A stretch of 64,000 nt of DNA from Anastatus disparis (Eukaryota > Arthropoda > Insecta > Hymenoptera > Eupelmidae), in assembly GCA_017163975.1 (NCBI GenBank), contig JAFFSR010000351.1, positions 2,749,501 to 2,813,500 on the forward strand, read 5' to 3'. This document shows, piece after piece, positions 22,549 through 33,497 of this stretch (the first letter of the stretch is position 1; every line of letters begins with the position of its first letter). The position numbers were made by a program, and so were the translations under genes. The notes under the pieces are model-generated. The model saw nothing but the letters and a program-made list of their open reading frames with translations, did no database searches and was not told where the DNA came from.

Positions 22549-22890
22549 CAACGGCACCTAATATCGCAATGATTAATGCTACAATACTTATGGGTAGACG
22601 GCACCCTTAATTATCTAAATTACTATTCCCTAGGGGCGCGCTGAGCCCTTAGTTGATGTAAAGACAATAGGTGGTCGACACCCTCAGCTTATTCTAAAAT
22701 CTAGTACCTACGCGGCAATCGGACGGAGTTCTTCAAGTAACATAAAATTGCAATAGGTGGACGACACCCTTAATTTATTCTATTATTTACGTAAACGCGG
22801 ACGCGACAGCTGTGGGTGGACAGTACCCTTAATTAAGCTAGTTGCGATATGTGAAATAGAATTTCAGATTTTGGGTGGACATCACCCTTA
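22549..22890 (+). repeat. Six irregularly spaced GGGTGGAC-NN-CACCC hairpin units
   Basis: Related units occur at about 22549, 22589, 22669, 22756, 22813 and 22873. The best form is GGTGGACGACACCCTTAATT, which can fold with GGGTG against CACCC around a GACNN-type loop. A TTAATTTATTCTA-like tail follows most copies. Spacing varies from about 40 to 90 bp. The stem is kept better than the spacers. Confidence 0.7.
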
Positions 22891-23346
22891 AATTCAACAG
22901 CGCAAGGTCGGCATTGCGGCGGCAAAAAGGTTGCAAGTCTATGCTCTAGGTTGCATAGATTTACGCCTGTGTGCTCACTTGACGTATCTCTAATACCGCC
23001 AGCATGTGCACTGTAGTGTGTGCGCACTTGGTCTACCCTCATGTGCAAGAGAGAGAAGCTTTGCTTTAGCTGTAATGCTCCACAAGCCAAGGCAGCCAGC
23101 TACTACCTGTCTCACTCTCTCTTAGCCTCGTGTGCTCACTTAGGTAAAGAGAGAAAGGAGACCGTAGTCTACACTGCTCTGGCTGGCTAGCTCCTCGGCC
23201 TCTTATATACTCGAGTCTCATTTTTCCCGTTGCACGCAACGACGTTTGGGGTTGCCACCTAGTGGCTTAGCTCAGAACTGCTGCTCTCTAGTATCTTGGC
23301 CGTTAGGCGGGAAATTCGAATTGCGCGAGTATGTATATTCGTCTCA
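22891..23346. promoter_or_regulatory. TATA-containing block of unknown role
   Basis: Moderately GC-rich sequence with CTCTCTC runs, a TATATA motif at about 23203 and downstream GCACGCAACGACG. It could be the promoter end of an LTR or a decayed host promoter. No transcript start or coding sequence follows before the next fold-back at 23361. Confidence 0.25.
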
Positions 23347-23360
23347 ATATATATACATAC

Positions 23361-24574
23361 GGGTCAATCCATGTCAAACGGATAATGGCTCTGTCCCAAA
23401 TTGTAGATCACAAAAAAAATCGTGTATGGGCTCAAAATTTTCGTCTTACACTCTACTTTTTTTTGCAATGTGGCGATTTTAAGAAATCCAAAATGGCGGC
23501 ACGAACCTAGAGATTTCATAAAAAATTTTCGAAAATTGATATTAATTCATTCAAACGTGATTATACGTATTTTTTATATCAGAAATCAATTCAGCGCTCA
23601 ATTTTACATAGGAATATAGTATTGCACTCGAGGTAAAAAAAATTTACAATGTCATCGGAAGGTCATATCGGGAAATAATAGTTATTTCTCGAATTACTCA
23701 TTAATCAATGTTGATTAGTGAGGAAATGAAGATACTGATAGAAAACTCGAGTCACTGAATCCAAATCTGATATCCGCTTAACCCTACCAGGTCTCCATCA
23801 AGGTCATTTGAAGGTCAAATCGCGAATATCTCTTATTATTTGATAAGATTAAGACACCTTCAAGTTTTACGTGTCGCTGAATCCAAATCCGAGGTCTGTT
23901 GGAGTGTCAAACGACGTAATTACGTAAAAATTAATTAAATATTGACCGACAAAAAATTTTTGTTCTCCAAGAAACCACAATTTGAAACGAATTTTTCTGT
24001 AATTAAGTCGTTTGACACTTCAACGGGCTCCGGATTTGGATCCAGCATCACGTAAAACTTATAGGTGTCTTAATCTTATCAAATAATAAAATATATTTGC
24101 GATTCGACCTTCAAATGACCTTGATGGAGACCTGGTAGGGTTATTCGGATATTAGATTTGAATTCAGTGACTCGAGTTACCTATCGGTATCTTCATTTCC
24201 TTACTAATCAACGTTTATCAATGATCAATTCGAGAAATAACTATTGTCTCCCGATATGACCTTCAGATGATATTGTAAATTTTTTTTACCTCGAGTGCAA
24301 TAATATATTTTCATGTAAAATTGAACGCTGAATTGATTTCTGATATAAAAAAATATGTAGAATCATATTTGAATCAATTAAAATCAATTTTCGAACATTT
24401 TTTATGAAATTTCTAGGTTTGAGTCGCCATATTAGGGCCGCCATTTTGGATTTTTCAAAATCGCCACACTGCAAAAGAAAGTAGAGTGTAAGACGAAAAT
24501 TTTGAACCCATACACGATTTTTTTGGTGATCTACAATTTGGGACAGAGCCATAATCCGTTTGACGTGGATTGAC

Positions 24575-24576
<2 letters not shown>
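23361..24576. mobile_element. 1.2-kb palindromic element with GGGTCAATCC ends
   Basis: It begins GGGTCAATCCATGTCAAACG and ends with the inverted copy. The arms pair through about 600 bp each, centred near 23968, with scattered mismatches. It sits between two AT microsatellite stretches, so its target duplication cannot be read. It is non-coding. Both arms contain AAGGTCA words, including ATCAAGGTCATTTGAAGGTC. The superfamily was not identified. Confidence 0.88.
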
Positions 24577-24613
<37 letters not shown>

Positions 24614-24928
24614 TTATTGAAAATAATATTGATAATCACTTTAATTTTTATAAATTCATGTGTCACAACTTCGCATTATTTGCTAAGATGCCAGATTATT
24701 GGAAACATTCATCTATCAAAGAAATATATTGATTAAGTATTTTATGATTTTTATATTATCAAAATGAATGTATTGAATTACGAAAGTACTCGACCATTGC
24801 TTCTTTGATTTCAAAACATTCTTCAGCCAAAACTGTAGATAATTGAATAAAAAGTATGATTTTACAATTACTCAATTGCTCACAGTATTTTCAAGAGCTG
24901 AAATTAAGAAGAAATATAATTCATGTAG
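24577..24928. other. AT repeat and unassigned AT-rich DNA
   Basis: A TA run (about 24577-24610) and then AT-rich sequence without open frames or recognised repeats up to the start of the base repeat. Confidence 0.5.
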
Positions 24929-25361
24929 TACTAGCTTAATTTACCTCGCTCCTAACGTCGTTCGTTTGAATTTTCATATATTATATTATTATGTATTAAT
25001 AAGCCAATTTTAAAATGGAGAAAAATTGCCTCAACTTATAAATTTTGATTTTAAAATTTCGTACTAAATTAAATTTTTATATCTTTATAAAAAAGGATTA
25101 ATTAAAGTTACAATATGCATAAATACTGTTTGAATACAAATCATATCATGGTAAATTAAGAATTTATTTTACTGAATTGTATTTGAATCAACGGAAAAAT
25201 ATGATAGAAATTTATTCTCTTTAATTACGCGTTTCAATCACGAACCATGAAATAATCGAAAACAGTATTTGACGTTCACTAGAACTAATAACTCACGGAA
25301 AAAGAAAAGTACTATTAAAAAAAGTACTAAATCTATTATATATAATTCATGTACTAAGGTA

Positions 25362-26508
25362 CAGTACCGCACAAAAGTTCGTAAAAAAAGTTTTTTTTTT
25401 AACTTAACTTTAAACTGCGATATTTCGGAAACGGTTCAATGAATTTGAAAAATCCGGACGGTGTTTGAAAGATCAAACAAAATACTATTTTTTGATGTCC
25501 TGCCAAATATTTTTTTTTTTTCCAACTCTATTTTTAATGATTGAAAATTTTTTTATTTTTTCGAATTTTTAAATTTTTATTCATCAAATGTAACTTTTTA
25601 AGGAATTAATAAAATTAAAAAATTCGAACGCGACTGAAAAGTAGAGTAAATTTCCTAAATCTTTATGTTCTATGATTTTTTTGTATCTATTTTCTGCGTC
25701 TAGCTAAAAATGCGCGAAAATGGAATGTACAATAAAATCAGTTTTAGATATGATAATATTTTCCAATATGGCGAGTCTATTTTTGTTTACATTTCAGCAT
25801 GTGCTCAAACCTGTAGTTCTTATATACATACGAAGAATCAAATTTGTAAATAACTTTAATTCATTCAAAAAAAAGGACACTATCATTTATAATAATTGTG
25901 ATAAAATCTGTGATAATTTTGTTAAAAGTATATACAATACCGTTCAAAAGTTCGTAAAAAAAATTTTTTAAGAAACTCAACTTTAAACTGCGATATTTCG
26001 GAAATGACTCAATAAATTTCAAAAATCCGGACGGCATTTAAAAGATTAGACAAAATACTATCTTTTTGTATCTTACTAATGTAAACAAAAATTGACTCGC
26101 GACATTGGAAAATATTATCATATCTAAAACTGATTTTCTTCTACTTTCCATTTTTGCGCATTTTTAGCTACACGCAAGAAATAGATACAAAAAAACCATT
26201 AAACATAAGGATTTAGAAAATTCACTCTACTTTTTAGTGGCGTTTGAATTTTTTAATTTTATTAATTTCTTAAAAAGTTACATTTGATTAATTAAAATTT
26301 AAAAATTCGTAAAAATAAAAAATTTTTCAATTATTAGAAATAGAGTTAAAAAAAGAGATAAAAATATTTGGCAGGACACAAAAAATAGTATTTTGTCTGA
26401 TCTTTCAAACGCCATCCAGATTTTTTTAATTCATCGAGCTGTTTCCGAAATATCGCAGTTTAAATTTGAGTTAAAAAAAAAATTTTTACGAACTTTTGAG
26501 CGGTACCG
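25362..26508. mobile_element. Element F: TA-flanked composite fold-back
   Basis: Ends are CAGTACCGCACAAAAGTTCG and, inverted, CGGTACCGCTCAAAAGTTCG, flanked by TA. Base repeat copy 2 has the uninterrupted site (CTAAGGTATTTGAA), which proves insertion and a TA duplication. The arms are about 430 bp. The centre contains a third, internal end at 25938 (CAATACCGTTCAAAAGTTCG), so the right part looks like a shorter complete element joined to an extra left arm. The ends are Tc1/mariner-like; no transposase is present. Confidence 0.9.
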
Positions 26509-27649
26509 TATTTGAAAAAAAATGACAATATAATTACAATTAGTACTATAGCTTAAATTTTAGGGACTCATGTTGACTATTATATTATGAAGCCAGAGCA
26601 TAAATTTTCGATGCTTAGTGTCTTTTTTTTCGGTACTAAGACTGCAATTATACCTATTTAATTCAAGGGCAATATTTCGCGAAAAATGTGATTATTAATC
26701 TCTTTTTGTGCGGCTTTTTCTGTTACTAAAATTAAAAATTGATAAACATAGAATCATTCATATAATATATAACACTTTTAAATTACTAATAATTAATTTT
26801 CTAATAAGTGATATTTGAGAAATAAAACGATGTATGTTTATCTGCCATACTTTGTTTTAAAATAGTTAGCTTTTGAGTTTAAAATTAATTATTAGTAATT
26901 TGGAATTGTTATATATTATATGATTTACATTATATTTATCAACTGTTAAAAATTGTTTTACAATTTAATGATTTTTACGTTATTAAGTATTAATTATATT
27001 AAAGTTTCATACTTGACAACGCCGCAGTACGTATTATATAGGTAATATGTTAGTATAAGATAATTAAGTTCCGTAGTACGGAAAAATTCGGTACTATACC
27101 AAATAATTTTTGGGGTAAGACGCGTTGAAAGATGTACTAATATAGGTTGTCTTAATTTATGTACTGAGTATCAATTAAAAACGACTGGTAATGTTTTTTT
27201 GGCTACTCACTCAAGTTTGTGCATATTTTTTTAGGTATTTTCCTTTCTCTGTGTGCGCAAGTGCAAATCCAAAATTAAGGTTGGAACCTGATAATCTTCA
27301 GTATTCACAAGCTTAAGATTCATCCATAAGGTTCGAATTCATGAACGTGATTTCGGTATTGAGCATCACTTGGAACTCAAGTATCTTTACTTGGGCATCA
27401 GTAGTTCTTTTTGTTGGGTGGGATGTAGAGTTTAAAAAAGGTGGAACATGGTTGTAAAATGAGTAGAAAATGGGTGTTATTAAATAAAAGGGTGGAAAAT
27501 AAGAGTTCTACAGGTAAGATATGGGGAGTCAACGACTAAATTTTTTCAAAAACTAGATTATATAAAAAGATATATATCTCGATATATTATAAAAAGTTTT
27601 CACCGCCTTTATCGATGCTGCTGCCGTGTATAAGAATTAATTGTCATCC

Positions 27650-27930
27650 CAGTTAGCTATAATATAGCTGAAATTTAGCTGAAATTTTGTTAAAAAAGAA
27701 ATTACAAATCAGCTAAAAGTTGGCTAAAAAATAGCTAGCAGTTGTATAAAAGTTAGCTAAAAGTGAGTCAAAACTTAGCAGTAGTAGGATAAATTTACCT
27801 GAAAATTAGCTGAATTTATTTATAATGCCAGTTTAATCTTACAAAATTTAGATAAAAATTGACAAAACTTTAGTCAAAAATTAGCTGATTAAGTTAAATT
27901 TAGAGATGCGCTGTCAACAAAAAGTTCTCT
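27650..27930. repeat. TTAGCTAA-word array in the base repeat
   Basis: Irregular repetition of TAGCTGAAATTTAGCTG, AGTTAGCTAAAAG and similar, all built around the self-complementary TTAGCTAA. The homologous part of copy 2 (about 59870-60340) has the same words and is itself duplicated in tandem. Confidence 0.75.
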
Positions 27931-28151
27931 CTGCTGTCTAGAAGCTAGTCAAGTGTGGACTCTAATATTATATTATAATTGAAGTCTATATTTTAAAAAA
28001 AAGAGAAAATTAAGTAGGGGAACCAAAGATGGAGGGGTGAAAGAAAAATGAAGGAAGAAAGAATAGAGAGTGAAAAAAAGATTATTATGCAAAATATAGT
28101 GAAATATAGATGAAGAGAGAAATACATATACCAAAGCCCAAATAAGACTTA

Positions 28152-28853
28152 CCAGGAGGGTGTCTGAGTTGCGGGTCACAGATCTTGATGAAACTTTGGG
28201 ATGAGTATTTAGGTACCAAAATATGAGTAAAGCCACAGCGGTATGGTATTTTATATGGTTCTTTTTTCATATTTTTCTAAAAATAAGACTATATATTTTT
28301 AGAAAAATATGAAAAAAGAACTTCTTATTAAAGTGTGAATAATTTCGTCTGGAAATGTCTTTGATAAATCTACAATAACTAAAATGAAAGCAGAGAAAGC
28401 AAGCTTTAATTTGCTAGTTTCCGAATTGAAAAATAATAATTAGAACTAAAGTTATGATTGTTTAAAGTTGAGCAGCAAAAGAGTACTAAAAATCACCATC
28501 CTTCAAAATTTAGACTATTTTTAGTACTCTTTTGCTGCTCAACTTTAAACAATCATAACTTTAGTTCTAATTATTATTTTTTAATTCGCAAACCAGCAAG
28601 TTAAAGCTTGCTTTCTCTGCTTTCATTTTAGCTATTGTGGATTTATTAAAGACGTTTCTAGACATAATTATTTACATTTCAATTAGGAGTTCTTTTTTCA
28701 TATTTTTCTAAAAATAAGACTATAATCGTCCATAACTTCAATTTTTCGAAGCGTTAGACCGTACCGCTGTGGCTTTACTCATATTTTGGTACCTAAATAC
28801 TTATCCCAAAGTTTCATCAAGATCTGTGACCCGCAACTCAGACACTCTCCTGG
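28152..28853. mobile_element. Palindromic MITE E3 (TTA target duplication)
   Basis: A near-complete inverted repeat from CCAGGAGGGTGTCTGAGTTG to its complement, with TTA at 28149-28151 and 28854-28856. Its inner sequence differs from E1 but keeps the plan of terminal GGAGAG, then GGGTCACAGATCTTG, then AACTTTGGGAT. Copy 2 of the base repeat lacks it, although the target itself has diverged there. Confidence 0.9.
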
Positions 28854-29210
28854 TTAGAAATGAGGTCCGAAAAAAGTGCTTGTATATGGTAACTACACAT
28901 TATATAGGATTTAATATAAATTGCTATTCTTATCACGAAAAAATGCGTAGATCGGTATGAGCCAAGAACTGTAAAAAAGGAAGTTTCACTTTAATATATA
29001 ATAACTACTCTAATTATATAGAAACCATTAGAAAAGGCAAATCTCATTTCAAGAAAAGTTACACATACCCTTAGAGCTTATATACTATGGAGAAAACATG
29101 CTATGTTAAAAAGTGGTGGCAACTTTAAGTAGAAAGTAAGAAAATATTGACTTTCATCCTATCTCTCTCACGTAATGCTCCCGTAAAAGCTGCATCAGAG
29201 AGACAGTATA

Positions 29211-29287
29211 CTGCCGTCCAATGTAAGAAAACCTTAACTCCAATGGGATTCCAATGTAGTTAACCACTTTTATACTTTGGACGGCAG
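29211..29287. mobile_element. 77-bp mini-MITE with TA duplication
   Basis: It begins CTGCCGTCCAA and ends TTGGACGGCAG, flanked by TA. Base repeat copy 2 reads GAGACAGTATTTAAG across the same point (about 60931), giving an empty site. At 77 bp it is near the lower limit for a transposable unit. Nothing but the inverted ends and a short AT-rich core is present. Confidence 0.88.
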
Positions 29288-30962
29288 TATACAAGTAAGT
29301 TATTTTCTTTCTCTCTCACATCATTGTTAAAATAGCCATCACTTTTCCATATGAGATGCTGCCTCCATGTATACATGCTTGAAAAAATGCACGAATCCGA
29401 AGAACCGGAGATTCGTAGAAAAAGGTGGTAAATATTTTAATGACAATAATATTTAAAATTCACTGAAGAGTAAATTAACTTTTGAATATTGAATTCAAAT
29501 ATACGTTATTGCATATGTAAACAAATATTAAAGAAAAGCTGAAGTTTATCACACGTACAATATGAGGCTGAATATATGAAATGTCATGTAGTTCACGGTG
29601 GTCCTCGAGTAAAATTGACCATGAAGTTTTTGCACCTCGGATTTTTCTTCTGGATATGATTCTTGGCACATTGAGGATCAAATTCCAACAAAAACAAAAA
29701 TCGAAAAATGAGCACTTTTTTATTTATTCAAATTTTTTTTTATAAATAAAATTATGTTATTGATAATTTATGAACTGAATTTCTAGAATGCTGTTTTCAA
29801 ATAAAATCTTGAATTATTTACATATTATAAGCAAATATTATTGCAAATTTATTTAGGAATATTTAAAGTTATGTAACAATGTAAGCATAACGTTAAAATT
29901 ACTATTTTTTGTAAAACATTATAGTGATAAAGACTATGACAAATGATTCAATTTTAAATTACTTAAAGACGGCACTTGAAGTAATTGCGATAAAAAAATA
30001 CTGTGTATTAATATTTTATCAAAACACTGCATGTACTTTTGGTATTTTAGTAACACCAAAAGTATAATTTCCATGTGAAAGATTGTATTGGAAAAGATCG
30101 AGGTCTAGGTTTTTACAGCGAACAGGCTATGGAAGCGGCCCATTATGATTTTCCTGCAACATGGGCTAATACAAAGTATTATAAAATGATTCTCATTATG
30201 TAGATGTATATACAGATAACAAATATATAGTTTTTAATAAAGTTACGTACAGTAAATATTCGCAGACTGCTCTTAATAATTTATTTGCACAATTCGACTC
30301 ATTTTACGATACTTTATATGAGCCCATGTTGCAGAAAAATCAAAATGGACCGCTTCCATAGCCTGTTCGCTATAAAAATCTAGGCCTCAATTTTCTTTAA
30401 TACTATCTTTTATATGGAAAATGTATACATTGTTAAAGGGTTTTTTTTCGGATTTCAACCGTGTAAGTTATGGTTCAGGATATCAACGTTTTGTAAACAT
30501 TACAGCGGTTAATATCCTAAACCACAACTTGCACGGTCGTAATCCGAAAAAACTCCTCTAAGAATATCTAAAGTTCAATGTAAAAGCTTTGAATCCAAAT
30601 ATGGCAAATGTACTTTTGGTTTTACTGAAATACTGAAAGTACATGCAGTGTTCTTATTGAATATTATTACACACTATTTTCTAATTACAATTACTTCAAA
30701 TGACGTCTTTAAATAATTTGAAAACGTATCATTTCTCATAGTCTTTATTACTATAATGTTTTACAAGAAAAATGTTAATTTTAACGTTACATTTACATTG
30801 TTACATAACTTTAGATTTCCTTGAATATATTTACAATAATATTTGCTTAAAATATGTAAATGATTTAGAATTATATTTGAAAACAGTATTCGAGAAATTG
30901 AGCTTATAAATTATCAATAACAAAATTTTTTTTTTAAGATTATATATATAGAATATGAAATT

Positions 30963-31040
30963 AGAGCCGCGTTGGCTCAGGGGCTAGAGCATCTGACTCT
31001 CACGCAAAGGGCCGGGGTTCGAATCCCGGTGAAATCGGGA
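30963..31040 (+). other. tRNA-like head of the GATA-tailed SINE
   Basis: GCCGCGTTGGCTCAGGGGCT contains an A box (TGGCTCAGGGG), and GGGGTTCGAATCCCGG is a strong B box with a paired T stem. The anticodon arm does not pair properly, so no working tRNA identity is assigned. It serves as an internal Pol III promoter of the SINE. Confidence 0.7.
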
Positions 31041-31428
31041 TTTTTTCTCCATTTTTGAATTTAAATATTGAAAGTGGAATATGTTCCGAGCTCACTGACA
31101 CCGCGGTGGACCACCCCCGAAAGACTTTTTTCGGTTTTAACAAGAACCGACGATAGTCACTCGAGGGCCGGTAAGGCAGAACGCGATTGTTCCACTATTA
31201 TAGTTGAGCCGGACCATTCTGCCGGGTAGGTGTTGAGCTCCCGATGCGCTAAAAAGGATGGGTTGAACGATGCTCCCCGCCTAAGTAGGCCTGCACGATC
31301 GAGCACCACCTACCGAAGTTAGGCGAAATTGAGGTATGGTTTCGAAGGCGAAAACACCGGAACACAAAGGTGGTCGAGGTGTCACTTACTAGGCCAAATA
31401 GGCTGTAGGTGGTTAAACCCCAAAGATA
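30963..31428 (+). mobile_element. tRNA-headed SINE with GATA tail, interrupted by element B
   Basis: A tRNA-like head (30963-31040) is followed by a GC-rich body of about 390 bp (ACACCGCGGTGGACCACC, CTGCCGGGTAGGTGTTGAGC). The 3' end continues after element B as GATAGATATAA (37035-37045). The 11-bp duplication AATATGAAATT is found at 30952-30962 and 37046-37056. The complete SINE would be about 477 bp. It differs in body and head from the SINE at 21846. Confidence 0.8.
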
Positions 31429-31627
31429 CACTGAAAAAAAAACCCGAATCCAGCGCTGCGAAGTTGGTCGTATTAGCGGGATGCGAACAACACTCGAAGC
31501 ATAAGTAAACACAAAATCGTAGTAGGTTTATGCGTGACTATACCGCAGTCAATCATTGCGACCGTCTGTACAGTATAGTAACGCGAATCCGAGTGGAGCG
31601 CTGCAACTGCATTGCCGAGTCAATCGC

Positions 31628-31772
31628 TTCGACTCGTCGGCATCAACCATGCCGACAGCCGAAATCGGGCACAACTTTGAACGTTGCGTGGTTGCTTGCT
31701 TCGACTCGTCGGCGTCTCGCTTACCGCAAGCCGAGACCGAGCACAGAGACAACGTTGCGAGTTCGTATACTT
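31628..31772 (+). repeat. Two 72-bp GC-rich tandem units in element B
   Basis: The phrases GCTTCGACTCGTCGGC, then CCGAAAT or CCGAGACCGAGCACA, then AACGTTGCG occur at about 31628 and again at 31699. A weaker third start (ACTTCGACTTTC) precedes element D. Open frames on both strands here are caused by the GC-rich repeat and have no recognisable product. Confidence 0.65.
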
Positions 31773-32260
31773 CGACTTTCTACACTGAGAGAAAATTCAT
31801 GCTAATAGAGCATGCGAACTGCCATCTATGCGAGCATATAAAACATTGATACAAATATGACAGGCCGTGAGAAGCTCTATTAGTATTGGATTACCTTATA
31901 CTAAAAAAGATGGTATGGAGAGTAACTAAAGCATGAACGGCATTCACTGATGACTCGCGTGGTATACTTCGATGACTCCCCACTCTCATATCCTTTGTTT
32001 GCTTGAGTCGCCTCCTCTTTTGGGTGGCGACGCGAGCAAACACGGCTGGTCTATACCCAAAATTATGTTGCAAATTTCTTTAACGTATTTTCGTAGCGTG
32101 AATCTTTTATTTCTTTTCTTTTTTTATGAAGGGAGATACGTTATAAATATAACCTGTTAAACTTTTTAACTTTAAATAATTTATTTTTAACTTAAAATTT
32201 AATTATTTTAAACCGCTGGGGGGCAGATGAGCATGTACGATTTTACGCCAGACATATTTC

Positions 32261-32336
32261 GGAGTAGCGTTGGTCTAGTGCGTAACGTTCACGCTTTTCC
32301 TTTTGAGTACGCGAGTTCAACTCTCGGCTAGGGTCA
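32261..32336 (+). other. tRNA-like sequence in the left arm of D
   Basis: GGAGTAGCGTTGGTCTAGTG has an A box (TGGTCTAGTGCG), and CGAGTTCAACTCTCG has a B box in a paired T arm. A run of T follows at about 32338, a possible Pol III stop. The anticodon and acceptor stems are poor, so it is tRNA-derived, not a tRNA gene. Confidence 0.55.
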
Positions 32337-32893
32337 CTTTTTTTATAATTTTTTTTTATTGTTTTAATATTTTTTATTCCTTTTTATATTTATTTTTTTT
32401 TAGATTTTGTATTTTTTTAATAATTTTAAAATTTAATTTTTCACAAGTACGCTTGTTTTTTTCAATGAAAATTTTTTAAAAATAAATTATTCTTTATAGG
32501 TAGTAATTACAAATATTGATAAATAAATAATAGTGATGTTTATTTTATAATAGTATAGTTTAATTTATTTATAATTTAGTTTATAAAATTTACAATAAAT
32601 TACAATAAATAAATAAAACTGAGGTATTATTATTTATGTTATAATATATATTGTATATTGAAATATGTTTATAAAGACAAAATTGAACTATAGTATTGTA
32701 AATATCACTATTATTTATTTATTAATATTTTAAATTATTTTCTATATGAAATAATTTATTTAAAAATATTAATAAAAAAACGAGCATATTTTAAGTAACT
32801 TGTGAAAAAATAGATTTTAAAATTAATAAAAAAATAGAAAATAAAAAAAAGCAATAAAAACTATTGAAATAATAAAAAAAAAGTTTAAAAAAA

Positions 32894-32971
32894 GTGGTTC
32901 TAACCAAGAGTTGAACTCGCGTACTCAAAAGGAAAAGCGCGAACGTTACGCACTAGACCAACGCTACTTCG
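32894..32971 (-). other. tRNA-like sequence in the right arm of D
   Basis: Inverted copy of 32261-32336 with a few changes (AAGAGTTGAACTCGCG on the plus strand). A run of A on the plus strand at its outer side corresponds to the T-run of the left copy. The two face each other across the D centre, so transcripts from either would be complementary. Confidence 0.55.
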
Positions 32972-33497
32972 AAATATCTCTGGCGTAAAATCGTACATGC
33001 TTATCTGCCCCCCAGCGGTTTAAAATAATTAAATTTTAAGTTAAAAATAAATTATTTAAAGTCAAAAAGTTTAACAGGTTATATTTATAACGTATCTCCC
33101 TTCATAAAAAAAGAAAAGAAAAGAAATAAAAGATTCACGCTACGAAAATACGTTAACGAAATTTGCAACATGATTTTGGATATAGACCAGCCGTGTTTGC
33201 TCGCGTCGCCACCCAAAAGAGGAGGCGACTTGAGCAATAGAAGAATGCCATAGTTAGCAGTAAAGGAAGAATAGTGGACAAGCCACGTTTACTTCCTTCA
33301 CGTCCCATGAGAGGATACAGCGCTAGCTATCGAAGGATATTAAAGTGGGGAGCTACTAAAGCATGTAAACAAACAGTTTTTGGATAGCACAAACCTCGTA
33401 AGAGTAGATGGCGCTGTTATTAAAGCATAGGATATTACTTACTAACTTTGGATACGTAGACTACATGCTCTATTGGCATGAATTTTCTCTCAGTGTA

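Larger units (their letters stand above)
21635..23346. other. Possible solo LTR or LTR-like block, split by a SINE
   Basis: The block starts TGTAACATTTTTCTC directly after the previous element and is more GC-rich than its flanks. It contains a repeated-hairpin region (22549-22890) and a TATA-like TTATATACTCGAGTCTC at about 23200-23216, an arrangement that would fit U3 and promoter of an LTR. However, no convincing 3' CA edge with a 4-6-bp duplication could be fixed, because both sides run into AT repeats. It may equally be host intergenic DNA. Confidence 0.3.
31783..33495. mobile_element. Element D: 1.7-kb fold-back with inverted tRNA-like pair
   Basis: Ends are CACTGAGAGAAAATTCATG and the complement, flanked by TA (31781-31782 and 33496-33497). 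The outer parts of the arms have diverged or been rearranged. The inner arms from about 31985 (CTTGAGTCGCCTCCTCTTTT) to the AT-rich centre near 32620 pair well with 32650-33235. Each arm contains a tRNA-like block. It is nested in element B. Confidence 0.85.

Noticed and set aside
21635..23346. Firm call of a solo LTR
   Set aside because: A TG start and a TATA-like site are present, but a CA end with matching short duplication could not be placed.
30963..31040. A genuine tRNA gene on the plus strand
   Set aside because: The B box and T arm are excellent but the anticodon arm fails, and it heads a SINE.
31249..31849. Several overlapping frames on both strands in a GC-rich patch
   Set aside because: GC-rich SINE body and 72-bp repeats give open frames by chance; nothing resembles a protein family.
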